Positions 1 through 8,628 of a stretch of DNA of 27,343 nucleotides are shown in pieces. The notes below the pieces were generated by a model. The model saw only the letters and a program-made list of their open reading frames with translations. It searched no databases and was not told the origin of the DNA. A program made the translations under genes and the position numbers. This stretch comes from Bacteroidales bacterium UBA1035. GTDB lineage: Bacteria > Bacteroidota > Bacteroidia > Bacteroidales > Dysgonomonadaceae. The stretch spans positions 1 to 27,343 of the forward strand of contig DCEG01000051.1 in assembly GCA_002316835.1 (NCBI GenBank), given 5' to 3'. How positions within the stretch are numbered: the stretch's first letter is position 1; every line of letters starts with the position of its first letter.

Positions 1-162
1 AAGATACAAGTTTTTGAAAGCAATTCACAACAGTTCAATGGCTGTTAAATCAAACTTCATGGTTGTTCAGAATATCAAAGATACAAGTTTTTGAAAGCAA
101 TTCACAACTGTAATTTCTTATATCTTCCATAACCTGTAGTTGTTCAGAATATCAAAGATACA
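1..162 (-). CRISPR. End of a type II-C-like CRISPR array (47-nt repeats, 30-nt spacers)
   Basis: Three copies of one repeat are visible. The last 31 nt of a repeat occupy 1-31 (cut by the window edge), a complete 47-nt repeat lies at 62-108, and a truncated copy matches over 139-162 and then diverges. The two spacers (32-61 and 109-138) are both exactly 30 nt and unrelated to each other. Repeat length, spacer length and the minus-strand beginning GTTGTGAATTGC resemble Bacteroidota type II-C (Cas9) arrays as I recall them, so the crRNA sense strand is probably minus. No cas gene is in the window; cas9/cas1/cas2 would be expected to the left. The array end is 6 bp from the stop codon of the outer-membrane protein gene, with no terminator between, so read-through from that gene would enter the array in the crRNA sense. 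Array identity is firm; subtype and orientation are inferred. Confidence 0.93.
76..107 (-). promoter_or_regulatory. Putative promoter inside the CRISPR repeat
   Basis: Read on the minus strand, the complete repeat holds TATCTTTG (83 down to 76), an exact fit to the Bacteroidota -7 box TAnnTTTG. The first bases of the repeat supply TTG (107 down to 105), 21 nt upstream, where the -33 element is expected. Transcription would start in the last few bases of the repeat and run into the spacer at 32-61. Repeat-embedded promoters are known for some type II-C arrays, such as that of Neisseria meningitidis; that this one works is inference. Confidence 0.5.
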
Positions 163-185
163 TTTTCCTTAAAACTTATATCCAA
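153..185 (-). promoter_or_regulatory. Putative promoter retained by the truncated terminal repeat
   Basis: The truncated repeat keeps TATCTTTG (160 down to 153 on the minus strand). The lost upstream half is replaced by the last codons of the outer-membrane protein gene, which happen to offer GTTGG, with TTG at 185-183 and 22-nt spacing. This could drive the spacer at 109-138. The -7 box is exact; the substitute -33 box is only plausible. Confidence 0.35.
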
Positions 186-891
186 CAGAAATACCTACGC
201 CAATGTTTCGCATAGATCCATCGGGCTTTTGACCTGCATCGTTGATTTCAATATTGGCAAGTCCTACCTGGCCGTTTAGTTGTACCAAAAATCTGTTGGG
301 AAATTCGTATCCCACCAATAAATTTAATCCGGCATCTACTTTTTTGCCATAAGGCATAATGTCACCGTCGGTGGATTGATCCCGCCAATCATTGATAAAC
401 TCCAGTTTATTTTTAAGACTCTTGCCATCATAATAATCGTTGTAGGTGCCACCAATACCAAACGCCACATAAGGTCCTGCGCCTAAATATAACTTACCGT
501 AGTTCATCTCCGATTTGTACAAAAAATTGACCGGTACCTCCATGTAATACGCATTTAAAGAGGTGTAATCGGCAGACATATAATCCACATATCCCTCATC
601 TGCTTCCCAGTAATAATTCAAAGCATCGTTCCCCGTTAATTTAGAACCTTTCATACTAAACAACAGACCCGGTTGAATGTAAAAATCTCTGTTCAGAGGA
701 AAATCAAAGGTCACACCAACATGTAAACCGGGAGTGAAGTTGGTGCCACTAACTGTACCACCATTATCATCTACCCAAACTATATTGGAGAAATTCACTC
801 CTGCCCTTGCAGCTATTTCAACTTGCGCATTTGCCGCTGTATAGGAAAATAACAGTATTAAAGCGGCAATAAAACTCATTTTTGTTTTCAT
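169..891 (-). CDS. Outer-membrane beta-barrel protein (PorT-like)
   Basis: A 240-aa protein with a clear Sec signal peptide (residues 1-22, hydrophobic core, ending ANA before Q23). The rest has alternating hydrophobic/polar strands rich in Tyr, Gly and Asn, and ends in an aromatic strand (GISVGYKF) typical of barrels inserted by the BAM complex. The opening EIAARAGVNFSN and internal GLHVGVTFDFPL resemble the small 8-strand barrel families (OMP_b-brl type) common in Bacteroidota. Its precise role is unknown; such proteins are often structural or receptor-like. It lies 69 bp downstream of ilvD on the same strand and its stop codon is only 6 bp from the CRISPR array. No convincing TAnnTTTG promoter was found in the short upstream gap, so it may depend on ilvD transcription or on a weak site. 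Confidence 0.8.
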   Translation of the reverse strand: MKTKMSFIAALILLFSYTAANAQVEIAARAGVNFSNIVWVDDNGGTVSGTNFTPGLHVGVTFDFPLNRDFYIQPGLLFSMKGSKLTGNDALNYYWEADEGYVDYMSADYTSLNAYYMEVPVNFLYKSEMNYGKLYLGAGPYVAFGIGGTYNDYYDGKSLKNKLEFINDWRDQSTDGDIMPYGKKVDAGLNLLVGYEFPNRFLVQLNGQVGLANIEINDAGQKPDGSMRNIGVGISVGYKF

Positions 892-960
892 ATCTTTATG
901 TTTTATATAGTGATGAAGAAACTTTCCTAAATTACAAGTTAAGAATTGATGTCTTTAAAA

Positions 961-2640
961 TCACTCATCAGTAACACAACCGTGTGAGGCATCTTTCACC
1001 AGTTTGGCATATTTATAAAGCACGCCGTTGGTCACTTTTAAAGCCGGTTGTTTCCATGTAGCACGACGTCTGGCAATTTCGGCATCGGATATCTTCACAT
1101 TTATGGTGTTGTTTACAGCGTCAATCTCAATGATATCGTCATCTTTTACTAAACCAATTAACCCGCCTTCGAAAGCTTCAGGCGTAATATGTCCTACCAC
1201 AAATCCATGTGTACCGCCGCTAAATCGTCCATCGGTAATGAGTGCAACTGTTTTACCCAGGCCGGCACCAATAATGGCCGATGTGGGCTTCAGCATCTCA
1301 GGCATACCGGGTGCCCCCTTCGGTCCTTCGTTTTGGATCACCACCACATCTCCGGCTTTTACCCGGCCGCTTGAAATTCCCGCGATAAGATTTTTTTCTC
1401 CGTCGAACACCCGTGCCGGACCTTCGAATCTTTCACCTTCGTGTCCGCTGATTTTGGCTACACTCCCCTTTTCAGCGAGGTTACCATATAGGATCTGCAA
1501 ATGTCCGGTTGGTTTAATCGGTTTTTCGAGTGGAAAGATTATTTTCTGTGTCTCGAAATCAAGGTCGGGGACATCGGCTAAGTTTTCTGCTGTAGTTTTC
1601 CCGGTTATCGTCAGGCAATCACCGTGCAGCAATCCTTTTTTTAATAAATATTTCATTACCGCCGGAACACCGCCTTTATTGTGCAGATCTTCCATCAGGT
1701 ATCGGCCACTGGGTTTAAAGTCGGCAAGTACGGGAATCTTATCACTAAAATCCTGAAAGTCATCCAAGGTCAGCTGAACTCCAACGCTTCGAGCCATGGC
1801 TAACAAATGCAGAACGGCATTGGTGCTTCCACCCAGCACGATTACCAGGGTAATGGCGTTTTCGAACGCTTTTCGGGTCATGATATCACGCGGCCTGATG
1901 TCTTTTTCCAGCAGCAAACGGATGTATTTTCCGGCATCCAGACACTCCTTTTTTTTCTCATCGCTTACCGCAGGATTACTGCTGCTGTATGGTAAACTCA
2001 TGCCCATAGCTTCTATGGCAGATGCCATTGTGTTTGCTGTGTACATACCTCCGCATGCGCCAGGACCGGGACAACTGTGTTTTACGATTTGTTTAAAATC
2101 GTGTTCGGAAAGTTTACCGGCAATCTTCTCACCCAGTGCCTCAAAAGCCGACACAATATTCAAATCTTCACCTTTGTAGTGCCCCGGCGCAATGGTTCCG
2201 CCATACACCATAATTGCAGGCCGATTCAGCCGCCCCATCGCGATTAGCGAACCGGGCATATTCTTGTCGCATCCGGGAACGGCAATAAGGGCATCGTAAT
2301 ACTGTGCGCCGCAAACCGTCTCGATGGAATCGGCAATCACATCGCGGCTCACCAGCGAATAACGCATGCCATCGGTTCCATTGCTCATTCCGTCACTCAC
2401 GCCAATGGTGTGAAATATCAGTCCCACCAGATTATTTTCCCAAACACCTTTTTTTATCTCAGATGCCAAATGATTGAGATGCATATTGCAGGGATTTCCG
2501 TCGAACCCCATGCTCACGATACCTACCTGAGCTTTGCTCAAGTCTTCTTCCGTTAGTCCTAATGCATACAACTGAGCCTGAGCGGCGGGTTGTGTTGGGT
2601 CTTGAGTAATCGTTTTTGAGTATTTATTTAATTTTTCCAT
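961..2640 (-). CDS. ilvD: Dihydroxy-acid dehydratase
   Basis: A 559-aa IlvD/Edd-family enzyme that dehydrates 2,3-dihydroxy-3-methylbutanoate and -pentanoate to the 2-keto acids in valine, leucine and isoleucine synthesis, in the cytosol. The three Fe-S ligand cysteines are visible: C51 in NPCNMH, C124 in GCDKNMPG and C196 in GACGGMYTANTM. K126 lies in the conserved CDKN motif, and the C-terminal domain carries GMPEMLKPTSAI and TDGRFSGGTHGFVVGH. Length is normal and the N-terminus starts directly with the family fold. Bacteroidota often group ilvD with ilvB, ilvN and ilvC, but none is present here; it stands alone beside a barrel gene, divergent from the rhamnosidase cluster. A short upstream ORF with a Leu-Ile-Val run overlaps its start (2624-2701). 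Confidence in function is high. Confidence 0.97.
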   Translation of the reverse strand: MEKLNKYSKTITQDPTQPAAQAQLYALGLTEEDLSKAQVGIVSMGFDGNPCNMHLNHLASEIKKGVWENNLVGLIFHTIGVSDGMSNGTDGMRYSLVSRDVIADSIETVCGAQYYDALIAVPGCDKNMPGSLIAMGRLNRPAIMVYGGTIAPGHYKGEDLNIVSAFEALGEKIAGKLSEHDFKQIVKHSCPGPGACGGMYTANTMASAIEAMGMSLPYSSSNPAVSDEKKKECLDAGKYIRLLLEKDIRPRDIMTRKAFENAITLVIVLGGSTNAVLHLLAMARSVGVQLTLDDFQDFSDKIPVLADFKPSGRYLMEDLHNKGGVPAVMKYLLKKGLLHGDCLTITGKTTAENLADVPDLDFETQKIIFPLEKPIKPTGHLQILYGNLAEKGSVAKISGHEGERFEGPARVFDGEKNLIAGISSGRVKAGDVVVIQNEGPKGAPGMPEMLKPTSAIIGAGLGKTVALITDGRFSGGTHGFVVGHITPEAFEGGLIGLVKDDDIIEIDAVNNTINVKISDAEIARRRATWKQPALKVTNGVLYKYAKLVKDASHGCVTDE

Positions 2641-2701
2641 CTTTATAATCTTTTGTTTTTTTGGATGAGGACATATTATTCACGATTAGTTGTGAACGCA
2701 T
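2624..2701 (-). CDS. Possible 25-aa upstream ORF (leader peptide?) overlapping ilvD start
   Basis: An ATG at 2701 opens a 25-codon frame (MRSQLIVNNMSSSKK...) whose TAA lies 15 codon-bases inside ilvD in another frame. Residues 5-7 are Leu-Ile-Val, the end products of the IlvD pathway, which recalls branched-chain amino acid attenuation leaders. The run is a single residue of each, no Shine-Dalgarno is visible, and no clear attenuator was identified. An inverted repeat TTCAC/GTGAA (2679-2696) lies within it. A chance ORF is quite possible. Confidence 0.2.
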   Translation of the reverse strand: MRSQLIVNNMSSSKKTKDYKDGKIK

Positions 2702-3222
2702 TGTAATATTAATATAATCCTAACAGCTAAGCATAGTTTTTGTTGAATTGGTTTGAGACATTTATGACAATAGCAATTCAAATAGCTTTTAACAAGCGAT
2801 ATTTCATATTCTTTATGTTCAAAAAATCAACAAAAGTTATTACTCTGTTCTCTGAATTGTACTCTTATCTTCGGTGTAAAGAATGACTTGACAAGCAGCA
2901 CTTTTGATTGTTACTCCTAACGGACTGCCTGATATTTATCAGAACAAGATGAAACGATAAATAAATTTATACACTTTAATTAAGTGGATTAAAAGACTTT
3001 TCTGAAAATAATTTGTATTTTTATTGCGAATTAGAAGTTTTCAAGCTTTTGAATGATCCTTAGAATGAAATATCATTTTTAACAGTATAATTATCATTTG
3101 CAAAAGCCTATGACTGTAAATACAAGTTAATTTTGTTTTTACATTATCGAATATTTCGTTCAGTCATTGAGTAAGAAAAACTCTTTTTATCTGAAATAAT
3201 TACATACCAAAAACATACTCGA
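2641..3222. other. 582-bp divergent intergenic region between ilvD and the rhamnosidase cluster
   Basis: This AT-rich stretch separates two divergent genes and must hold both promoters. On the ilvD side are the short upstream ORF and the TTCAC/GTGAA inverted repeat (2679-2696). On the rhamnosidase side is a TAATTTTG box (3128-3135). At 2892-2960 (+) there is an open stretch without a start codon, reading QAALLIVTPNGLPDIYQ and so on, that looks mildly protein-like and could be a gene relic. No RNA gene, transposon end or long repeat was seen. Confidence 0.5.
3128..3135 (+). promoter_or_regulatory. Candidate -7 box for the rhamnosidase cluster
   Basis: TAATTTTG fits the Bacteroidota -7 consensus TAnnTTTG and lies about 88 bp before the first rhamnosidase start. 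A TTTG at 3097-3100 is 27 nt upstream, too far for a good -33 box, so the site is weak or needs an activator. It is the only exact match on this strand close to the gene. Confidence 0.35.
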
Positions 3223-5901
3223 ATGAAATTCAGAAAAACGATAGAAATACTGATTTGCTCATTTATTTTGTTGAGTTTTTTCAGCTGTTCTGAAAGCAAG
3301 ATATCGAAAATCACCGATCTTAAATGCGAGAATCTGCGAAACCCTTTGGCATTAAATACATTACAACCCCGATTCAGTTGGAAAAACATTTCCGATAAAA
3401 ACGGCACTAGCCAAACTGCTTTTCAAATACTTGTTGCAGGCGATATAAAGAATTTGAGTGACGAAAAAGCTGATTTATGGAATTCCGGTAAAGTTGAATC
3501 CTCTTCCAATATCCTGATCGAATATCAGGGAAACAAACCCAACCCAAGTCAACTATTGTATTGGAAAGTCCGTACTTGGGATGAAAACGATAAAGCATCG
3601 AAATGGAGTGAACCGGGTACTTTCGGCATCGGTTTGCTCGATAAAAGTGACTGGTCGGCTTCATATATAGGTTATCCCTCAGAAAATGGATTTCAAAACT
3701 GTCCTCAGTTTAGGAAAGTGTTTTCGATAGAAAATGTGAAAAAGAACGAATCTTTTCTTCTTCACATAAATAGTTTAGGTTATCATGAAGTGTTTATAAA
3801 CGGGAAAAAAGTAAGTGACGATGTCCTTTCGCCGGCAGTTACACAATTTAACAAACGCTCGTTGATCAATACCTACAACGTTACATCGTATGTAACAAAA
3901 GGTGAAAACAACCTGATCATCTGGTTAGGTAGCGGCTGGTACTCAAAAGGATTGCCGGGAGTGATTGGGGATGTGCCATTGGTAAAAGCTCAATTAGAAA
4001 AAGTTACCGGAAAATCCTCCGAAAATATTGTTTCTACTGACAACACATGGATGGCACGTAACAGCGAATATACCCGCATCAGTGACTGGATGTCGGGACG
4101 ATATGGCGGAGAGGAAATTTCGGGGAACCTGGAAACGCAGAACATCGTATTCACAAAACCCGATGAGTTGACGTGGAGTAAAGCATTCGTCGTTGAAGTT
4201 CCAGAACACGCAGTGACACCTCAAATGGTTGAGTCAAACAGAATCACAAAAGAAATAAAACCTGCTAAAATAGACAAGCTTAACGATAGTACTTTTCTGG
4301 TGGATATGGGTACAACCCTTACCGGATGGTTCGAAATATCTTTCCCTCCGTTGAAGAATGCACAAAGGGTTGTTATGGAATATTCCGACCATTTGGATGA
4401 TAAAGGTCAAATAGTAAAACAAGGCCAAACAGATCGTTACATTGCATCCGGAATCGGAACGGAATTCTTCAAAAATAAATTTAATTACCACGGATTCAGG
4501 TATGTGCAACTATCTAATCTTTACGATGCACCCGACCTCGCATCGATGAAAGCACATCTCATTCATACTGATTTTGAACTCACCTCCGGTTTCGAATGCT
4601 CTGATCCTGACCTCAACCGTATTCACGACATGGTGCTATATACGTTACAGTGCCTGGGATTAGGAGGTTATCTGGTAGATTGTCCGCAAATCGAAAGATT
4701 GGGTTATGGCGGTGACGGTAATGCATCTACAGTTACAGCTCAAACCATGTTCAACCTTGCTCCTATGTATAATAATTGGCTGGATGCGTGGCAAGATGTA
4801 ATCCGTGAAGACGGGAGCATGCCGCATACTGCACCCAATCCATACGCCGCAGGCGGAGGACCTTATTGGTGCGGATTTATAATATCTGCATCGTGGCACA
4901 CATATCAGAATTATGGAGACATCAAGGTTCTGGAAAAATATTATCCCGTTATGCAAAAATGGTTGGGTTATGTTAACAATCATAGCGTTGACGGATTACT
5001 GAAACGATGGCCTGATACGGATTACAGAGCCTGGTATCTGGGTGATTGGGCTACGCCGGATGGCGTTGGAAATCCCAATCATTTAGATGAACGGTCAGTG
5101 GATTTGGTAAACAACAGTTACCTGTCCGTTTGCTTTAGTCAGATGGCTGATATAGCCGGATTTTTAGGAAAAGAAGAGGATAAAAAACAATATCAGGAGC
5201 GAAAAAATCAATTGAATAAAATTATTAACGACACCTTTTATGATACAAACACCGGTATTTACGGTACAGGATCACAAATAGACCTTATTTTCCCGATGCT
5301 TGCCGAAGTTGTTCTGCAAAATCAACGAGAAGATATAACGAAAATATTGATCGAAAGAACCGAAAAGGAAGACAACGGACATCTCAACACAGGGCTTGTC
5401 GGAATTCCTGTTATGATGGAATGGGCGGCAAAAAATAATCAACCGGATTATATTTATTCCATGTTGAAAAAGAAAACTTATCCGGGATATTTGTACATGT
5501 TGGAAAACGGAGCCACAACTACGTGGGAACACTGGAACGGAGCCCGAAGCCGGATACACAACTGCTACAACGGTGTAGGACAATGGTTATATCAATCGGT
5601 TGGAGGAATCCGGCAAATCGACGGAAAAACCGCTTACAGCGAATTTCTAATCGATCCGCAAATTCCGACAGGAATAACCTGGACAAAAACCCAGATTGAA
5701 ACTCCGAAAGGGTTAGTGAGAGTTCATTGGGAGATTTTAGACAATCAGTTAAAAATGAATGTGGAAGTTCCTGTAGGTTCTATCGCGAAAGTAAATTATC
5801 CCAAAAAATCTTCCGTTAAAATTGACAATAAATCGTATCAACCTTCAAACGAATTAATTGAATTACAGAGCGGAAAATACGTAGTTGAATACTCGCTATA
5901 A
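3223..5901 (+). CDS. Alpha-L-rhamnosidase, GH78, lipoprotein (copy A)
   Basis: An 892-aa exported enzyme expected to release L-rhamnose by inverting hydrolysis. Residues 1-22 look like a lipoprotein signal (hydrophobic run ending FFS-C22), so it is probably membrane anchored. An N-terminal Ig-like module (NPLALNTLQPRFSW) is followed by the rhamnosidase N-domain (GYHEVFINGKKV), a concanavalin-like domain (MGTTLTGWFEI), the (alpha/alpha)6 catalytic domain from about 440 to 780, and a C-terminal beta domain. The acidic signature DCPQIERLGYGGD gives D486, E491 and D498, and GATTTWEHW gives E769, matching the GH78 catalytic set. The usual Arg after DCPQ is Ile here. It is the first gene of the cluster, 11 bp before copy B's ATG. 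Its closest relative in the cluster is copy D (both have a GGGPxW loop and GYGGD). Confidence 0.93.
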   Translation: MKFRKTIEILICSFILLSFFSCSESKISKITDLKCENLRNPLALNTLQPRFSWKNISDKNGTSQTAFQILVAGDIKNLSDEKADLWNSGKVESSSNILIEYQGNKPNPSQLLYWKVRTWDENDKASKWSEPGTFGIGLLDKSDWSASYIGYPSENGFQNCPQFRKVFSIENVKKNESFLLHINSLGYHEVFINGKKVSDDVLSPAVTQFNKRSLINTYNVTSYVTKGENNLIIWLGSGWYSKGLPGVIGDVPLVKAQLEKVTGKSSENIVSTDNTWMARNSEYTRISDWMSGRYGGEEISGNLETQNIVFTKPDELTWSKAFVVEVPEHAVTPQMVESNRITKEIKPAKIDKLNDSTFLVDMGTTLTGWFEISFPPLKNAQRVVMEYSDHLDDKGQIVKQGQTDRYIASGIGTEFFKNKFNYHGFRYVQLSNLYDAPDLASMKAHLIHTDFELTSGFECSDPDLNRIHDMVLYTLQCLGLGGYLVDCPQIERLGYGGDGNASTVTAQTMFNLAPMYNNWLDAWQDVIREDGSMPHTAPNPYAAGGGPYWCGFIISASWHTYQNYGDIKVLEKYYPVMQKWLGYVNNHSVDGLLKRWPDTDYRAWYLGDWATPDGVGNPNHLDERSVDLVNNSYLSVCFSQMADIAGFLGKEEDKKQYQERKNQLNKIINDTFYDTNTGIYGTGSQIDLIFPMLAEVVLQNQREDITKILIERTEKEDNGHLNTGLVGIPVMMEWAAKNNQPDYIYSMLKKKTYPGYLYMLENGATTTWEHWNGARSRIHNCYNGVGQWLYQSVGGIRQIDGKTAYSEFLIDPQIPTGITWTKTQIETPKGLVRVHWEILDNQLKMNVEVPVGSIAKVNYPKKSSVKIDNKSYQPSNELIELQSGKYVVEYSL

Positions 5902-5912
5902 TTTTGAAAGTC

Positions 5913-8606
5913 ATGAATAAAAAAACATTTATCTTTCTCTTAATATTTCCGGTTGCACAATTCGCAATTTATTCACAGATAAGTGTAAAAAACCTGAAAT
6001 GCGAATACCTTGAAAACCCTATCGGGATTGACGAAACCCATCCACGTTTTACGTGGCAAATGGAATCGCAAAAATCCGGAAACTCCCAAACTGCATACGA
6101 ATTGGTGGTGGGCACTGTCGAATCGGATGTTGCATCGGGAAAAGGCAACGCATGGGAATCGGGAAGCGTTAGTAATTCGGTAATTCCTGTGATTTACAAA
6201 GGTGAAGAATTAAATCCGTTTACCCGATACTTCTGGAACGTGCGCGTGCAAGACGAAAACAAAGAATGGTCGGCTTGGTCCCAACCACAGTATTTCGAAA
6301 CCGGAATGATGGGACAACTGAGCTGGAAAGGAAAATGGATTACCGACACTTACGACTTCAACTTGAAACCGGCAGCTTATTTCCGTCGGGCATTCAAGAC
6401 GGATAAAACCATAAAATCGGCGCGGGCGTATATTGTCGTTGCCGGACTTTACGAACTATCCATAAACGGAAAACGTATTGGCGACCATCGTCTCGATCCA
6501 ACCTACACGCGCTTCGACCGGCGGAATTTATACGTTACTTATGATGTTACCAATAATTTGCAACAAGGTAATAACGCAATTGGAGTTTTGCTTGGCAACG
6601 GATGGTACAACCATCAATCTACCGCGGTATGGTATTTTGATAAAGCACCGTGGCGCGCACGTCCCAAATTTTGTATGGATTTACAAATAACCTATTCCGA
6701 CGGGACGAAAGAAATTATCGGAACGGATGAAAGATGGCAAACTTCAGAAAGTCCCATTATTTTTAACAGCATTTACACGGCCGAACACTACGACGCCCGC
6801 AAAGAACAACCTGGCTGGGATACTCCAAATTTCGATGCGAAAGGATGGCGGGGAATTTACACCACAGGAGCCCCGTCTCAAAATGTCGTGGCGCAGGCAC
6901 TGCATCCCATTCGCAATGTCAGGGAGTACCAGGCTGTTAGTTTGAAAAAGATAGATGACAACACGTGGCTATACGATTTCGGACAAAATATGTCGGGTGT
7001 AATTCGAATGAAGATAAACGGGCCTGAAGGAACAACCATTCGTCTGAAACACGTAGAACGACTGGACTCGACAAATCGGGCAGATATGTCGAATATCGAC
7101 GTGCATTATCGCCCAACGGACGACTCCGACCCTTTTCAGACCGATATTTTCATCTTGAGCGGTAAAAAGGAAGATGAATTTATGCCCCGATTCAATTACA
7201 AAGGCTTCCAATATGTTGAAGTGACCACAGATAAACCGTTAAATCTGTCAAAGGAAAACCTGACAGCTTATTTTATGCACAGTGATGTGCCTCCAATCGG
7301 AAAAGTAAACTCGTCGAACAACACGTTGAATAAAATCTGGCGGGCATCTAACGCATCGTATCTCGCCAATCTTTTCGGATACCCCACTGATTGTCCCCAA
7401 CGCGAAAAAAACGGCTGGACGGGCGATGCGCATATCGCCATTGAAGTAGGTTTATACAATTTCGACGGAATCACGGTGTACGAAAAATGGTTGGCAGACC
7501 ATCGCGATGAACAACAATCCAACGGTGTGCTTCCGGCTATTATTCCGTCCAGCGGATGGGGCTACCAATGGGCAAACGGCCCGGACTGGACGAGCACCAT
7601 CGCCATTATTCCCTGGAATATTTATCTTTTTTACGGCGACACAAAATTGTTGGAATTGTGTTACGACAACATTAAACGATACGTGGATTATATTGACGAA
7701 CAATACCCCTCGGGGTTAACCGACTGGGGACTGGGCGATTGGGTACCCGTAAAATCGGTAACGTCTAAAGAATTTACATCAAGCACCTACTACTACATTG
7801 ATGCGCTTATTCTTGCCAAGACTGCTTATTTATTCGGAAAGACAAATGATTTTGAAAAGTATTCAACTCTTGCAGAGAAAATCAAATCGGAAATTAACAA
7901 CAAATACCTGAATCGCGAAACCGGAATTTACGGCACCGGATTACAAACAGAATTAAGCGTTGCTTTGCATTGGGGACTTGTTCCCGATGAACTGATTGCT
8001 AAAGTGGCTACTAATCTGGCAAAACGAGTAGAACAAGACAACAAACACATTGACGTGGGATTGTTAGGTACAAAAACCATCCTTAACGCTTTGAGCGAAA
8101 ACGGATACGCGGAACTGGCGTATGAAGTGGCATCGCAGGAAACTTTTCCGTCGTGGGGTTGGTGGATTGTGAACGGTGCCACTACGTTTTATGAAAACTG
8201 GCCGTTGGATGCCGGCAGCGATATATCGATGAATCACATAATGTTCGGCGAAATTAACGCGTGGTATTACAAAGCGTTGGGGGGAATTTTTCCGGATGAA
8301 AGCCAACCGGGATTTAAAAACATCATTCTAAAACCTAATTTCGTATCCGGTTTATCACATTTCGACGCTTCGCACGAGAGTCCTTACGGAACTATTGTTT
8401 CAGCGTGGCAACGGAAAGGCAGAGTAATTGAATATAATGTAACGGTACCGACAAACAGCATGGCAACGTTGCACTTGAACGGAAAGAACATCCGAGAGAG
8501 CAATGCTTCGCTGGAAAAAAATCCGTTGATTGAAGTAAAGGAATCAAGACAAGGACAGCACGTAATGACATTGAAATCGGGCATCTATAAATTTACCATA
8601 AAATAA
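5913..8606 (+). CDS. Alpha-L-rhamnosidase, GH78 (copy B)
   Basis: An 897-aa exported GH78 enzyme. I start it at the ATG at 5913, preceded by GAAAG, rather than the in-frame TTG at 5904, because MNKKTFIFLLIFPVAQFAIYSQ then forms a normal signal peptide (cleavage near residue 22). The domain order matches copy A: an Ig-like start (NPIGIDETHPRFTW), a rhamnosidase N-domain (LYELSINGKRIGDHRLDPT), a concanavalin-like domain (YDFGQNMSGVIRM), an (alpha/alpha)6 barrel and a C-terminal beta domain. The signature DCPQREKNGWTGD gives D493, E498 and D505. The second acid is E761 in GATTFYENW, where the usual Trp before Glu is Tyr. The 11-bp gap to copy A and 22-bp gap to copy C indicate co-transcription. 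The natural substrate is unknown. Confidence 0.93.
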   Translation: MNKKTFIFLLIFPVAQFAIYSQISVKNLKCEYLENPIGIDETHPRFTWQMESQKSGNSQTAYELVVGTVESDVASGKGNAWESGSVSNSVIPVIYKGEELNPFTRYFWNVRVQDENKEWSAWSQPQYFETGMMGQLSWKGKWITDTYDFNLKPAAYFRRAFKTDKTIKSARAYIVVAGLYELSINGKRIGDHRLDPTYTRFDRRNLYVTYDVTNNLQQGNNAIGVLLGNGWYNHQSTAVWYFDKAPWRARPKFCMDLQITYSDGTKEIIGTDERWQTSESPIIFNSIYTAEHYDARKEQPGWDTPNFDAKGWRGIYTTGAPSQNVVAQALHPIRNVREYQAVSLKKIDDNTWLYDFGQNMSGVIRMKINGPEGTTIRLKHVERLDSTNRADMSNIDVHYRPTDDSDPFQTDIFILSGKKEDEFMPRFNYKGFQYVEVTTDKPLNLSKENLTAYFMHSDVPPIGKVNSSNNTLNKIWRASNASYLANLFGYPTDCPQREKNGWTGDAHIAIEVGLYNFDGITVYEKWLADHRDEQQSNGVLPAIIPSSGWGYQWANGPDWTSTIAIIPWNIYLFYGDTKLLELCYDNIKRYVDYIDEQYPSGLTDWGLGDWVPVKSVTSKEFTSSTYYYIDALILAKTAYLFGKTNDFEKYSTLAEKIKSEINNKYLNRETGIYGTGLQTELSVALHWGLVPDELIAKVATNLAKRVEQDNKHIDVGLLGTKTILNALSENGYAELAYEVASQETFPSWGWWIVNGATTFYENWPLDAGSDISMNHIMFGEINAWYYKALGGIFPDESQPGFKNIILKPNFVSGLSHFDASHESPYGTIVSAWQRKGRVIEYNVTVPTNSMATLHLNGKNIRESNASLEKNPLIEVKESRQGQHVMTLKSGIYKFTIK

Positions 8607-8628
8607 AATTTAAAACGGATAATAACAC

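Noticed and set aside
1028..1756. 242-codon plus-strand ORF inside ilvD
   Set aside because: It is antisense to strongly conserved ilvD motifs, with Ser/Pro-rich composition typical of a shadow frame.
3097..3135. Complete -33/-7 promoter for the rhamnosidase cluster using TTTG at 3097
   Set aside because: The spacing of 27 nt is too long for the Bacteroidota consensus; only the -7 box was kept, at low confidence.
5904..5912. TTG start for rhamnosidase copy B
   Set aside because: The ATG at 5913 has a better ribosome site and gives a normal signal peptide; the extra three residues add nothing.
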